This document shows, in pieces, positions 41,524 through 49,415 of a DNA stretch of 64,000 nucleotides (positions within the stretch are counted from its first letter, which is position 1; each line of letters starts with the position of its first letter). The DNA is taken from assembly GCA_018223185.1 (NCBI GenBank), contig JAAEYW010000028.1, positions 1 through 64,000 on the forward strand. The letters run 5' to 3'. This DNA comes from Oceanospirillales bacterium (GTDB lineage Bacteria > Pseudomonadota > Gammaproteobacteria > Pseudomonadales > Balneatricaceae). The notes beneath the pieces are model-generated. The model was not told the origin of the DNA. It made no database searches and was given only the letters and a program-made list of their open reading frames with translations. Made by a program: the position numbers and the translations under genes.

Positions 41524-42012
41524 ATGCCGCACATCAACGTTTTATCTCTGTTTGCATTCGCTATTTCTATCTCAGGCTTTGTTGGGGCCAATGAATCAAA
41601 AGGCTTCGAACAAGAAAAACTCTATGGCCGCTGGAGCTGTCAACATGCCATGAAAAATGCAAATACAATGATAAAAGTAGACTATGACATAAATTACTCA
41701 GCGGATGGAAAAGCGAGTGGCAATGGAACCGTATGGCTCAGGATGCAAAACTTTCCTGAAATGGAGTACAGTCTGTCAAATCGTTCAACCTGGGAGGTCA
41801 AAGCGGACTCTCTTATCATGTCGTCTGTTGACTTTACACTGGTGAACAGGAGTCATCCGGAGTTGGATCAAATTCTTAATTTTGAAAGTTTATTTCCACA
41901 AAACGTTCGCGAATCTTCAACCATTCTTGAGTTAACTCAATCAAAGTTTGTAGCCCGGTCTGACTCTTATGGCGGGGTTTATTCCTGTTCAAAACGTATA
42001 AGTGAGCTTTGA
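41524..42012 (+). CDS. Hypothetical secreted protein
   Basis: 162 residues with a signal peptide, 'MPHINVLSLFAFAISISGFVGA', then a mature domain starting 'NESKGFEQEKLYGRWSCQHAM'. The 'LYGRWSC' start and alternating strands ('VDYDINYSADGKASGNGTVWLRM', 'STWEVKADSLIMSSVDFTLVN', 'SSTILELTQSKFVARSDSYGGVYSCSKR') suggest a small beta-barrel or lipocalin-like fold; two cysteines, near each end, could form a disulfide. No family recognised. AAGGG upstream of the ATG supports the start. It stands alone in AT-rich DNA at the edge of the accessory region. Confidence 0.7.
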   Translation: MPHINVLSLFAFAISISGFVGANESKGFEQEKLYGRWSCQHAMKNANTMIKVDYDINYSADGKASGNGTVWLRMQNFPEMEYSLSNRSTWEVKADSLIMSSVDFTLVNRSHPELDQILNFESLFPQNVRESSTILELTQSKFVARSDSYGGVYSCSKRISEL

Positions 42013-42574
42013 GACTACGGTTTTCTATAGCTGATAGTCTTGTATCACTACTCTAGGATCAACGCCCAATCTGACGGGTTTCTATGACCAGAGGTAGCAC
42101 CAAAGTCCGCCGTACTTGAATATGATTAGTGGTCGCGTCTGATATGCATGTGGATGTAGATATTTCCCTCTCTGGTCCCTGAATGTTTGTCGCGTTATAT
42201 AACTGAGACATGGCTGATGTATTTTAAATCATCGTCTCTGCGATTGATTCTGGACTATTCAACGGTGCGGGCCTAGACCGGCCTTATTCTTGTAGCAGGT
42301 ATTTCAATGCGCGGCGCTAGTCCGATGCGCTTAGGACTGAAGTTCAATTCCGCTGATTCACCGCTCCATTACAGCTGCGCATTACGACGGTGCATTGCGG
42401 CGTTGTGTTTTTCCATGGTGGATCATCGCGACTCCACTCTTATGCAAGCCTCTGATTTAGTCTGCTTTTCTCACTACACAGTATCTAACCTATTGATGAA
42501 TATAGATCTTATCTCTAAGATTAGGGCTTAATCTGACTTTCCTCAGTTACCTATAAAAATAACTGGAAATCCAA
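42013..42574. other. Gene-poor stretch in the accessory region
   Basis: About 560 bp with no convincing gene. A 74-residue frame (42307-42531) lacks a ribosome binding site and has biased, unrecognisable composition. Small inverted repeats (AGTCC/GGACT near 42319-42338) are present, but no integron attC or IS end could be established. Confidence 0.5.
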
Positions 42575-42808
42575 ATGTTAAAAAAAATAACCTCAAGCCC
42601 TTACCTGATCCTCTTAAGCGCAGCGATTCTTCTGGTTACTTCCGGATATGAGACGATCCACTCGCTGGATGAATTCACTCTGGGCACCCACCACGGCATA
42701 TTGGTTTTCAGTATTATCCAGATCATAAGAGCCATTCCTGAAATCATGCATGGATTGCAAGAGATTGAGGAAGCGGATGAACTGATGAATAAAAGGATGC
42801 CGAACTAG
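42575..42808 (+). CDS. Small hypothetical membrane protein
   Basis: 77 residues: 'MLKKITSSPYLILLSAAILLVTSGYETIHSL' provides one clear membrane helix (about 9-24), followed by 'GTHHGILVFSIIQIIRAIPEIMHGLQEIEEADELMNKRMPN', a second hydrophobic helix and an acidic, charged end. A GGAAA ribosome binding site supports the ATG. No family recognised; possibly a small inner-membrane protein. It precedes the phosphoesterase gene by about 150 bp in the same direction. Confidence 0.6.
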   Translation: MLKKITSSPYLILLSAAILLVTSGYETIHSLDEFTLGTHHGILVFSIIQIIRAIPEIMHGLQEIEEADELMNKRMPN

Positions 42809-42955
42809 GCACTAAGCTCATTCAGACGGAAAACTGTATTCTAATGTCACGTTTAACCGTGAGTTGAAAAACTGTTCCAGGTTGCTGATGTCAGGAAAAG
42901 TCGGCAGATCGTTTTTTAACATCCTGTTAGATATAACAACAAAAAGAGTAGTGCT

Positions 42956-45133
42956 ATGACCCTGTCCACTCAAAGACAATCTTCCTATGATTTTTTGATC
43001 TGTCGTAACCAAAAAGATGATACTTATACGCTGTATCGGGTAGATCCTAAGGCGGAAGCACTGTTCACCCCGATTCAGTTGTCTGCCGATGCTTCCTTTG
43101 ACCGCACCTGGCGCATGGCGCAGGTGGGTGGATATCTGTTGCAGTGGAGTCCTATTTGTACACAACAGGGGGACGAGGGATATCAGTTCAATCTTGTAGC
43201 GTTCAATCCAGAGTCATCAAATCCATTGAGTGGTCCGGCAGTTGAGAGCGGCTTCTGGAAAAAGACCAAATTCTGGGGTAATTACCGGCATAGCTATAGC
43301 AACAATCCGGATGAAGGGCAGAATCTGGACCTCACACCAATGACGAGCTTTATCTTGAGCATGATCCCGGCCAAAGGGCGTGGAACCTTTGAACTGTGGA
43401 ATTTTGATCCCCAGGGCGCTGTGGACTTCAAGCCTGACCCACTCCCTGCACCCTATAGTCCTCAAAACGGTTTTCCGCTAATTAAATCGGGTCACATGCT
43501 GATTCCCATGGGTAACTATGTATTGGATCGTTTGCCGGATCGTAAGTCTTTCCGTTTGTGGAGTTTCGATCCGCAACTGGAAACGCCTCTTTCGCTGCCT
43601 GCGGTGCAAGAGGGCTGTTGGGATAAAGTTGCTGAAAACAGCGAACTCACGGCTATCGGCTCCCATATGCTGGAGTGGGATCCTGCCAGAGGCAGCTATC
43701 GCCTGTGGGGATTCGATCCGGAACACCCGGATGTTCTAACCGGCCCGGTCCGAGAGGGCACTCTGCCATCGGCAATTGGCGCCAACGCCATTTTAAGCGG
43801 TTATCAGCCCCGCATGCCGGTGCAGGCACAACGTGCCGGTACGCCGGGTACTATTGATTTTATGCGCTCAAAGATCAGGCATGTGGTCTATTACATGCTG
43901 GAGAGCCGCTCCTTCGATAATGTATGTGGCTGGCTTTACGAGGATGGCGATAGCGGTTGCCACTACATCGGTTCGCAGGAACCCTTTGATGGCGCCAGCA
44001 CCGAAAATTATAATTACGACGGTGATAATAAGGTTTTTGTCAGTAAGTATCAGGACGGTAAACTGAGCCCTCAGTGGGATCTCGTCGCTCTCGATCAGGA
44101 CCCGTTTCACGATACCACCGACAACCTGCAGCAAATGTTCGCCGAAGAACCCGGTTACTGGGGCCGCGCCAGGCCGGATATGGGGGGATATATCCTCAAT
44201 AACGCCAATCCGCAGGTGATGGAAACCTTCAGCCCGGAACAGTTGCCAATACTTAACGGCCTGGCTCGTCATTTCGGGATTTCTGATCGCTGGTTCTGTT
44301 CTGTACCCGGGGGCACGGATGTTAATCGGGCGTTCTCCGTTACCGGTTCTGCCTTTAATATGCTTGGCACGTGGGAGGGTGGCAGCATTTACGCCAACTG
44401 GCCGCAATACTCCCATCGTCAATCCATCTGGAAGACCCTCTGGAGCCACGGCATTACGGATTGGAAAATATATAACTCGGTGCTGTGGGAAAACGTTGTC
44501 TTTACTTATCAGCTCTATCTTGAGGGGCAGGTGCCTTCTGTCGATGCCAATCCAACTCAGTATCTTTCCAGTATTGAGCAATTCAAGCAGGATGCCCGGC
44601 ATGGAAACCTGCCGGCTTTCAGTTATCTGGAGCCCGCCTGGGTTGCACCCAAAGGGGCTACCTCCTACCATCCGGGCGGCGATCTGGTTCCCGCAGAGAG
44701 GGAACTCAACGAAATCTACGAAGCAGTTAAGAGCGGACCAGGCTGGGAAAACACCCTGCTGGTTATCACGTTCGATAAGAACGGTGGTATTTATGACCAT
44801 GTTGCCCCGCCTTACGCCAAAAAGCCCTGGCCCAACGATCTCAATAACGGCTTTGCCTATGACCTGATGGGGCCGAGAGTCCCCACAATTATGGTTTCTC
44901 CCTGGATCAGGGGGCAGTCCGTGATCCGGGCGGAGGGAGATATTCCTTTCGACTCAACCTCTTTTGCCGCTACTCTGCTCGACTGGTTCGGTATTCCTAA
45001 GCCCCTGTGGGGCCTGGGAGATCGCATTCATGTCGCGCCCACCTTCGAGACCGTTTTTCAGGCAGATCAGCCAAGAATGGATGCTCCGTCTTTAACCCCG
45101 CCGTATGACAAATCCTTTCCTCAGGGTAGCTAG
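42956..45133 (+). CDS. Phosphoesterase-superfamily protein (PLC/AcpA type) with N-terminal LWxFDP repeats
   Basis: 725 residues. Residues about 20-290 hold five spaced repeats ending in 'YTLYRVDP', 'FNLVAFNP', 'FELWNFDP', 'FRLWSFDP' and 'YRLWGFDP', suggesting a beta-propeller-like module. Residues about 305-705 match the PF04185 phosphoesterase domain (phospholipase C, AcpA acid phosphatase). The usual ENRSFD motif reads 'ESRSFD' (E316-S317), the nucleophile region 'GGTDVNR' keeps Thr454, and the usual 'DEHGGxYDHV' reads 'DKNGGIYDHV' (D607-K608). Two expected metal ligands (Asn and Glu) are thus Ser and Lys, so activity may differ or be lost. No Sec or Tat signal is visible at 'MTLSTQRQSSYDFLICR'. 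A purple-acid or sulfatase-like role is less likely. Confidence 0.8.
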   Translation: MTLSTQRQSSYDFLICRNQKDDTYTLYRVDPKAEALFTPIQLSADASFDRTWRMAQVGGYLLQWSPICTQQGDEGYQFNLVAFNPESSNPLSGPAVESGFWKKTKFWGNYRHSYSNNPDEGQNLDLTPMTSFILSMIPAKGRGTFELWNFDPQGAVDFKPDPLPAPYSPQNGFPLIKSGHMLIPMGNYVLDRLPDRKSFRLWSFDPQLETPLSLPAVQEGCWDKVAENSELTAIGSHMLEWDPARGSYRLWGFDPEHPDVLTGPVREGTLPSAIGANAILSGYQPRMPVQAQRAGTPGTIDFMRSKIRHVVYYMLESRSFDNVCGWLYEDGDSGCHYIGSQEPFDGASTENYNYDGDNKVFVSKYQDGKLSPQWDLVALDQDPFHDTTDNLQQMFAEEPGYWGRARPDMGGYILNNANPQVMETFSPEQLPILNGLARHFGISDRWFCSVPGGTDVNRAFSVTGSAFNMLGTWEGGSIYANWPQYSHRQSIWKTLWSHGITDWKIYNSVLWENVVFTYQLYLEGQVPSVDANPTQYLSSIEQFKQDARHGNLPAFSYLEPAWVAPKGATSYHPGGDLVPAERELNEIYEAVKSGPGWENTLLVITFDKNGGIYDHVAPPYAKKPWPNDLNNGFAYDLMGPRVPTIMVSPWIRGQSVIRAEGDIPFDSTSFAATLLDWFGIPKPLWGLGDRIHVAPTFETVFQADQPRMDAPSLTPPYDKSFPQGS

Positions 45134-45145
45134 GAAAAGGAGCGG

Positions 45146-45164
45146 GGGCGCTAAAACAGCGCCC
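45146..45164. terminator. Hairpin between the phosphoesterase and DNase II genes
   Basis: A GGGCGCT / AGCGCCC perfect stem with an AAAAC loop between two convergent stops. There is no strong U-run, so it may be a weak or factor-assisted terminator. Confidence 0.5.
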
Positions 45165-45171
45165 ACCTCCC

Positions 45172-46218
45172 TCAGCTAAGGTTCAGATCCTGAGCGGAAA
45201 CGGGTTGAGCTAACGGGTGAAGCTTTTCTTCGGCGTTTTTTAGCGCTTGCCATAAACGGGGTTCCTGAAAGCACAGACTGCCACCGCCGCGCTTCTCCTG
45301 GGATACCATGCGATTCATATCGGCAATACACACCCAGGGTAACGAACTGGTGCTGTTTTTCAGGGCCACTGCCCATTTTGCGTGGTCTTTGGTGTAGTGC
45401 CACTCATAGTTGATGGATGGGGGTATTTTAAACTCCAGCGTAAGCACGTCTTCGTCATACTCTTTGGAGTCATTGTCCTGCAGGGGCGTTACGGCACCCC
45501 GTCGCCAGGTCTCTACGACCAGGTCGCATTGCAGCGCCGGCGAAACCAGGTCAAGCCAGAAATCTTTGCCCCACTTGCGACTCTTGGCCGTCAACAGAAA
45601 TTCTTTGCCTCCCTGGGACCTGAAGGGCAGCTTTGATGGCGTTTCCGATTCGCTCACCCCGTTTCCATGAAACAGCTGTGACAACGGCTCATCTTCTTGC
45701 AAAGAGGGTGGAATACGCGAACTTTCCGTCAGGATCTGCGGATTCTGTTGACTGAGCATCTGTTGTGCGATGTGGTTGGCTGTCTGGTAGTCGGGCAGGG
45801 TGATGCAGATAAATGTCTGGCCATAGATCATCTCGTCATCGGGGAGGGTGAACTCCCTGTCTGAGGGAAACCTGGGGGTCGAATGGAGAAGATAGAGAGC
45901 CGAATTGCTGGCCTTGTCAAAAGCCAGAATGCCTTTACAGTGGCCTTTTCCCGACTTGTTTTTTTCCGGGTCGATGTGTTCGTCGTTGTAGACGATATAA
46001 CCGCCACTCTCCGGAGCATTAAAGATGTCTGCCAGGGTGTGGCTCAGTGCCTGATTGTTCTGGTCCAGACCGGTGGGGGACAACTCCAGGGCGCTGCAAT
46101 CCGGATCGTAATAGAGGAAATCAAAGCCCTGGTTTTTCGGGTTTCCGGTATGCTCAGGAGTCTTGTAGATAAACCACCAATCCACCGGTTTTCCCTGTTG
46201 ATTCTTTGCTTCCATCAT
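45172..46218 (-). CDS. DNase II-family acid endonuclease homologue
   Basis: 348 residues that align along their length with animal DNase II: 'GKPVDWWFIYKTP', 'GYIVYNDEHID', 'GKGHCKGILAFDK', 'LYLLHSTPRFP', 'YGQTFICITLPDY', 'KDHAKWAVAL' and 'WVCIADMNRMVSQEKRGGGSLCFQEPRLWQAL'. The three catalytic histidines correspond to H93 (GHCK), H112 (LLHS) and H279 (DHAK). The cysteine pair C297/C316 matches one conserved disulfide; the N-terminal cysteine of the animal enzyme is missing. DNase II cuts DNA without metal, leaving 3'-phosphates. No signal peptide is visible, unlike the lysosomal forms. Start: ATG 46218 or 46215, with GGAGA about 10 nt upstream; the in-frame TTG at 46227 is too close to it. 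Homologues are rare in bacteria. Confidence 0.88.
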   Translation of the reverse strand: MMEAKNQQGKPVDWWFIYKTPEHTGNPKNQGFDFLYYDPDCSALELSPTGLDQNNQALSHTLADIFNAPESGGYIVYNDEHIDPEKNKSGKGHCKGILAFDKASNSALYLLHSTPRFPSDREFTLPDDEMIYGQTFICITLPDYQTANHIAQQMLSQQNPQILTESSRIPPSLQEDEPLSQLFHGNGVSESETPSKLPFRSQGGKEFLLTAKSRKWGKDFWLDLVSPALQCDLVVETWRRGAVTPLQDNDSKEYDEDVLTLEFKIPPSINYEWHYTKDHAKWAVALKNSTSSLPWVCIADMNRMVSQEKRGGGSLCFQEPRLWQALKNAEEKLHPLAQPVSAQDLNLS

Positions 46219-46233
46219 GCGGCGCAAATCTCC

Positions 46234-46413
46234 ATGTCATTCCAATTGAAAACAGAATTCTATACCATGCAAAGCGGCTCTGGCCACGTGTATTATTTCG
46301 ACCGGGATAGCGGTATGTTGACACTTCAGACGGAAGCCGGCACGGGGGCAGCAGGTTGGAGCATGGGGCCGCCGGATTGTTCGACAGGAAGGCGTCTGCC
46401 TCAGCAGGCCTGA
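46234..46413 (+). CDS. Doubtful 59-residue open frame
   Basis: A frame starting at ATG 46234 reads 'MSFQLKTEFYTMQSGSGHVYYFDRDSGMLTLQ' and ends with a Gly/Pro-rich tail. The composition is protein-like and the frame is divergent from the DNase II gene, but there is no ribosome binding site and no family match. It could be a small protein, a gene remnant, or chance. I would not rely on it. Confidence 0.2.
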   Translation: MSFQLKTEFYTMQSGSGHVYYFDRDSGMLTLQTEAGTGAAGWSMGPPDCSTGRRLPQQA

Positions 46414-46563
46414 CACAAAGCTCATCGCGGGGTGAACAGAGCCCGTAGTGATATGCCGGTTAGAGTAGAACGGCTCAGGATTTATTCATTAAAAACAATA
46501 ACAGGGATTCTCAGTTGTTTTATGGCTCGAATTGGGATCCCACCTCCAGCTAAGGAGTAGTAG

Positions 46564-48321
46564 ATGTCTCAATCAGAATGGAAGACCCAGCCGGCTACCG
46601 GCGAATGGAATACGGCGGACAATTGGAATACGGCAGAGGTGCCTGCGGCTAAAGCTGTTTTTGACCATTCATCGCAAACAGTAATCACTTTTGCAGCGGA
46701 CAGCGATGCCGCAGTGGAAAATGTCGAATTCAGTGAGGATGCCACGGCCTACACGTTCATCTTCGGTCCAGGTAAAGTGCCAGGTTTAATCATTACCGGT
46801 CAGGGCGTCAGCAACTTTTCACGTAAGCAGCAGAGCTTTATTGTGGCCTCGACCAGCAGCGGTCATGATAATCCACAACTGGTCTTTACTAATCATGCAA
46901 CGGCGGGTACTGACGATATCTACTATTGTGCCGGCCCGATCAGCGAACAGGGCTATGGCGGTGGTGTGATCAGCTTTTGCGATAACGCCAGAGCGGGCGC
47001 AGCCCGGTTTAAAGTATGGACCGGAGCCGAGCCGCCACCGCAATTCAGAAAAGAAAACATCCCCAGCACCGTCGGTGGCGAAGTGAGCTTCAGCAACTCA
47101 TCTTCGGCTGACAGTGCCAACTTTACCATCTATGGCAGTCTTGGCATTGATGGCGATACCTTCGCCAACGTGGTTTTCCACGATACCGCCACTGCGGGCA
47201 AGGCCTCTTTTACCAATGTTGGCGGTACTGTTTCCGGTGGTGATGGAGGCAACACTCAGTTCTACGGTAGCTCCAGCGCAGACCATGGCGTTTACAACAA
47301 CTGGGGGGCGACCCACGAAAAAGCCAATGGGGGCGATGTCGCATTTGACAGTGTTGCCACGGGCGGCCACGGGCATTTTTACAACCACGCTGCCGAAGTG
47401 GCCGGTGGCTACGGTGGTGTTACCAGCTTTAATAACAACCCCCCGTATATGGAGGCCTCTCAGGGTGCATCTGCCGGCAATGGTTCCTACTTTAACTATG
47501 GTGCGCGTCAGGGGGAGCAGGGTGGCGGTGGTCATCTGGAATTCAGTGCAAGGTATGGTTCTCCCACGGGAGCGGATGCCACTATCGTCAATTACGGTAG
47601 TGCGATTGAAAGTAAGTCGAGTGCCGGTCATACCATTTTTTCCATCAACCAGCCAACCAGGTACTTTCCCACCGCTGGCAATGCGAAGGTGTGGAATCAC
47701 CCCGCTACAGGTGGGAAGGGGGCTGCCGGCTTTACTGAGTTTTCGGTTTATAGCAGTACGAGTGACGGCGACGCTGGCAGCGAGAACGTACCGACGGCAG
47801 GCAACGCAACTCTCTTCAATCTTGGTGGCTGCACACCTGAAGCAGGTGGCGGCTATACGATGTTTTCCGGCACCTCCAGCGCTGGCAGCGCCACCCTGAT
47901 CGCATACGGCGGTACCAACGGTGGCTATGGCGGCCGTATTGCGTTCTATGATGCATCTGTGGGTGATAGCGCGAAGGTTTGCCTTATGGGTGATGGTGAG
48001 CTGGATATTGGCTACCACACCGCCGGCGTGACTATCGGAAGCCTGGAGATGACCGGCGGAGTGATAGCCACCCAGCTTGGCTCTGAGGTGCCCGGTCTAA
48101 CGGTGGAGGGCGAACTGTCTGTCAAATCTTCTCATGTAACATTCCGTCTCGGTAAACAGAAAAAGGGTGGGTTTGCCTTCAATAAGTCTTATACGCTGCT
48201 TACCTGCACAGCCCTTTCCGGGCTGACGCCGGAACTGTTTCGCGTCAATAGTATAGAGGGTGTTGAGCCCGATTTTGCCATTATTGGTAACGAGCTACAG
48301 GTGACCTTTGTGCACCAGTAA
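46564..48321 (+). CDS. Glycine-rich beta-helix repeat protein, autotransporter-passenger-like without barrel
   Basis: 585 residues. The N-terminus 'WKTQPATGEWNTADNWNTAEVPAAKAVFDHSSQTVITFAAD' resembles the start of repeat regions in some large autotransporter adhesins. From about 100 to 500 the chain repeats units of the form G-G-x-x-x-F-x-(N/D)-x-(S/A)-(S/T)-A-(G/D)-x-A-x-(F/L)-x-N-x-G, for example 'GGDVAFDSVATGGHGHFYNHAAEVAGGYGG', expected to form a right-handed beta-helix. It ends 'LTVEGELSVKSSHVTFRLGKQKKGGFAFNKSYTLLTC', like the end of a passenger, but stops before any beta-barrel. No signal peptide. AAGGAG 7 nt upstream supports the ATG. How it would be exported is unknown. Confidence 0.75.
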   Translation: MSQSEWKTQPATGEWNTADNWNTAEVPAAKAVFDHSSQTVITFAADSDAAVENVEFSEDATAYTFIFGPGKVPGLIITGQGVSNFSRKQQSFIVASTSSGHDNPQLVFTNHATAGTDDIYYCAGPISEQGYGGGVISFCDNARAGAARFKVWTGAEPPPQFRKENIPSTVGGEVSFSNSSSADSANFTIYGSLGIDGDTFANVVFHDTATAGKASFTNVGGTVSGGDGGNTQFYGSSSADHGVYNNWGATHEKANGGDVAFDSVATGGHGHFYNHAAEVAGGYGGVTSFNNNPPYMEASQGASAGNGSYFNYGARQGEQGGGGHLEFSARYGSPTGADATIVNYGSAIESKSSAGHTIFSINQPTRYFPTAGNAKVWNHPATGGKGAAGFTEFSVYSSTSDGDAGSENVPTAGNATLFNLGGCTPEAGGGYTMFSGTSSAGSATLIAYGGTNGGYGGRIAFYDASVGDSAKVCLMGDGELDIGYHTAGVTIGSLEMTGGVIATQLGSEVPGLTVEGELSVKSSHVTFRLGKQKKGGFAFNKSYTLLTCTALSGLTPELFRVNSIEGVEPDFAIIGNELQVTFVHQ

Positions 48322-48387
48322 GTTGAGAACAAGTGCAACAAATACCGGGGCACTGCTTTAGTTAAAGTGAGTCTCTGTTTGCTCCCA

Positions 48388-48419
48388 GCCCCCGCAGGTT
48401 CTGCCCGAGCCTGCGGGGC
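48388..48419. terminator. GC-rich hairpin between the repeat-protein and SDR genes
   Basis: GCCCC(C)GCAGG / CCTGCGGGGC, a 10-bp stem with one extra C, between convergent genes. There is no U-run on either strand, so a role in termination is likely but not certain. Confidence 0.5.
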
Positions 48420-48508
48420 GAAAAATCTTTAACTCTGATCAGAACTGCTTTTCAGTCAAATACAGGCCGCTCTTGCGAAGTCTGACAATCAAATCACGCC
48501 TGCTGGCC

Positions 48509-49351
48509 CTACTTATGCTCAGACGATGACACCCGTAACATGAGCCGGTCCAGCATACGGGTAGACAGCAGCCGGCGCAGAAAGCCAAACAGGTAGGTCG
48601 GCAGGGTAACGTAGTATCGTGGCTTAGGGCGTTTGCTTTCGAGCGCGTGGATGACTTTATGTAAAACCGCATCAGGCCCCAGCGTAAACGGGTCATCCCC
48701 CTTATCTTCACTGCGCAGCCGGAGGACTACTTTTTCATAAATTTCACGGTGCGGGCTGGATTTGACATCAATATTGTCACGAAACGCTTTAAACGCATTT
48801 TCTCTAAAGCGACTTCGAACCGGACCCGGTTCTATTAGCGACACATGGATATTCGTATCTGAGAGTTCCTGACGCAACGTATCAGTATAACCTTCCAGAG
48901 CAAACTTACTGGTATTGTAAGCACCGCGAAAGCGCATGGTGATCAGTCCCAGAACCGAACTGTTCTGAATGATCCGGCCATAACCCTGTCGCCGCATCAG
49001 AGGCAATACCCTGCAGGTGAGTTCATGCCAGCCCAGCAGATTTGTTTCAAGTTGTTTGCGCAGCAGATCCCGGCTCAGATCCTCAATGGCGCCTGGCTGT
49101 CCATAGGCTCCATTGTTGAACAGGGCAAATAACTCACCCCCGGTATTCACTTCAACCCAGTCCATCGCCTGCTGAATCGATTCAGAACGCTCCAGATCAA
49201 GCTGTGTGGATTCCAGTCCCTGTTGCTTCAGTCGTTCAACATCTTTCAGCTGCCGCGCCGTCGCTATAACCCGATATCCCCGCTGTTGCAGACCGAGCGC
49301 GACATGGTAGCCGATGCCACTGGAACAGCCGGTAATCAACACTGTTTTCAT
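48509..49351 (-). CDS. Short-chain dehydrogenase/reductase (classical SDR)
   Basis: A 280-residue classical SDR. The cofactor motif 'VLITGCSSGIGYHVALGLQQRGYRVIATAR' (TGxxxGIG, residues about 8-14), 'LFNNGAYG' (the NNAG-type motif), the catalytic serine in 'GRIIQNSSVLGL' and 'YNTSKFALEGYTDTLRQEL' (YxxxK) are present. The arginine after the second strand ('ATAR') favours NADP(H). The C-terminal 'PKPRYYVTLPTYLFGFLRRLLSTRMLDRLML' is hydrophobic and may associate with membrane. Substrate unknown. It follows the GGDEF/EAL gene by about 60 bp in the same direction. Confidence 0.88.
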   Translation of the reverse strand: MKTVLITGCSSGIGYHVALGLQQRGYRVIATARQLKDVERLKQQGLESTQLDLERSESIQQAMDWVEVNTGGELFALFNNGAYGQPGAIEDLSRDLLRKQLETNLLGWHELTCRVLPLMRRQGYGRIIQNSSVLGLITMRFRGAYNTSKFALEGYTDTLRQELSDTNIHVSLIEPGPVRSRFRENAFKAFRDNIDVKSSPHREIYEKVVLRLRSEDKGDDPFTLGPDAVLHKVIHALESKRPKPRYYVTLPTYLFGFLRRLLSTRMLDRLMLRVSSSEHK

Positions 49352-49415
49352 CTATGCCTCTGACATTAAAAAGAGTAAGTAAGTGATATCGGCATAACCC
49401 ATTAGCCGGTCATGT

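Noticed and set aside
42307-42531. 74-residue frame and small inverted repeats, considered as a gene or integron attC site
   Set aside because: No ribosome binding site; no pair of attC core sites (RYYYAAC/GTTRRRY) could be found, and no integrase is present.
43868-44800. 310-residue antisense frame inside the phosphoesterase gene
   Set aside because: The plus strand encodes a recognisable catalytic domain across the same bases; the antisense frame is a shadow.
47098-48018. Long antisense (306-residue) and alternate-frame (47114-47899) open frames inside the repeat protein
   Set aside because: GC-rich repetitive coding DNA leaves other frames open by chance. Only the 46564-48321 frame has a ribosome binding site and sensible protein composition.
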